Shown here piece by piece: positions 39,062 to 39,319 of a stretch of DNA of 39,319 bases (its first letter is position 1; every line of letters begins with the position of its first letter). The notes beneath the pieces are model-generated. The model was not told where the DNA came from. It saw only the letters and a list, made by a program, of their open reading frames with translations, and did not search any database. Origin of the DNA: Acidimicrobiales bacterium (GTDB lineage Bacteria; Actinomycetota; Acidimicrobiia; Acidimicrobiales; RAAP-2). The DNA is taken from positions 1-39,319 of the forward strand of contig JADGOE010000025.1 in the NCBI GenBank assembly GCA_017883135.1, in the 5' to 3' direction. The position numbers and the translations under genes were made by a program.

Positions 39062-39319
39062 ATGAGTGATCTGAGGCGAATCATCAGCTGGCTCCTCTTG
39101 GCCCTGGTGGCCGTGGTGGGTGCCGGCGGCGCGGCACTCGGGCTCTCCCAGGCGCCCAAAGCCGCACTGTTGCCGGCGGCGGTGACCAACACCACCGGCG
39201 CATCCAACTACTCGGAGGTTCTCACCGAGCAGACGCCGCAGGGCAACGAGACCGCCTACCTCACCTACCAGGCTCCCGATCGGCTGGGTGGGTACATCGA
39301 GAGCGGGAAGAAGCGCAGC
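39062..39319 (+). CDS. Membrane-anchored or secreted protein, N-terminal part only
   Basis: The 86 codons visible begin MSDLRRIISWLLLALVAVVG followed by AGGAALGLSQ, an N-terminal signal anchor or uncleaved signal peptide without a lipobox Cys. The following part is hydrophilic (NYSEVLTEQTPQGNETAYLT, YQAPDRLGGYIESGKK) and looks like the start of an extracytoplasmic beta domain of the kind found in outer-surface lipid-carrier-like proteins, but no family was recognised. The gene runs off the window. Confidence 0.7.
   Translation, partial: MSDLRRIISWLLLALVAVVGAGGAALGLSQAPKAALLPAAVTNTTGASNYSEVLTEQTPQGNETAYLTYQAPDRLGGYIESGKKRS

Overview
The window is a GC-rich bacterial chromosome segment that looks like an actinobacterium, probably class Acidimicrobiia. 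The evidence is a secreted protein built from the 42-residue GYWLVA(A/S)DGG repeats common in that class, an actinobacterial-style SUF locus with a Rieske ferredoxin, a maleylpyruvate-isomerase (MDMPI) protein, a remnant of a 13E12/DUF222 HNH gene, and many start codons only 5-9 nt downstream of a TANNNT -10 hexamer (leaderless-type starts). No tRNA, rRNA, CRISPR array, insertion sequence or prophage was recognised.

Layout. 1-5000: the end of a rhodanese gene, a secreted beta-propeller-like repeat protein, an aldo/keto reductase flanked by two gene remnants (a VOC/glyoxalase tail and an HNH-endonuclease tail), and a divergent Lgt-like membrane protein. 5000-9400: an SDR oxidoreductase, a NlpC/P60 peptidoglycan hydrolase with a long coiled coil, a dienelactone hydrolase and a DUF885 metallopeptidase-like protein. 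9400-14800: three genes that together look like the lower ethylmalonyl-CoA pathway (CitE-type malyl/methylmalyl-CoA lyase, long methylsuccinyl-CoA dehydrogenase, MaoC-type mesaconyl-CoA hydratase), interleaved with an MDMPI protein, a methyltransferase and a DUF6941-like protein. 14800-24600: MutY, a lipoprotein alpha/beta hydrolase, an epoxide-hydrolase-like enzyme, a tightly packed metallo-beta-lactamase / flavin reductase / RmlC-like operon, another SDR, a two-TM protein with a RodZ-like C-terminal domain, and oligopeptidase B.

24700-34650 holds the iron-sulfur assembly (SUF) genes, unusually dispersed. sufB, a small Cys-rich protein, (an antisense dienoyl-CoA isomerase-like gene), sufD, a Rieske ferredoxin and a first sufC lie on the plus strand. 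A second, more canonical sufC followed by sufS and sufU lies on the minus strand, with a LytR-CpsA-Psr protein between the two arms. The two arms share an exact 10-bp motif upstream of sufB and of the second sufC. 34700-39319: glycogen debranching enzyme, a glyoxalase-II-like hydrolase, a second acyl-CoA dehydrogenase, and the start of a membrane-anchored or secreted protein cut off by the window end.

As a whole the window is mostly chromosomal metabolism (acyl-CoA chemistry, Fe-S assembly, cell wall). The least explained parts are the duplicated SufC in a split SUF locus with a small Cys-rich companion, the Lgt-like protein lacking the Lgt signature, and the decayed genes around the aldo/keto reductase.
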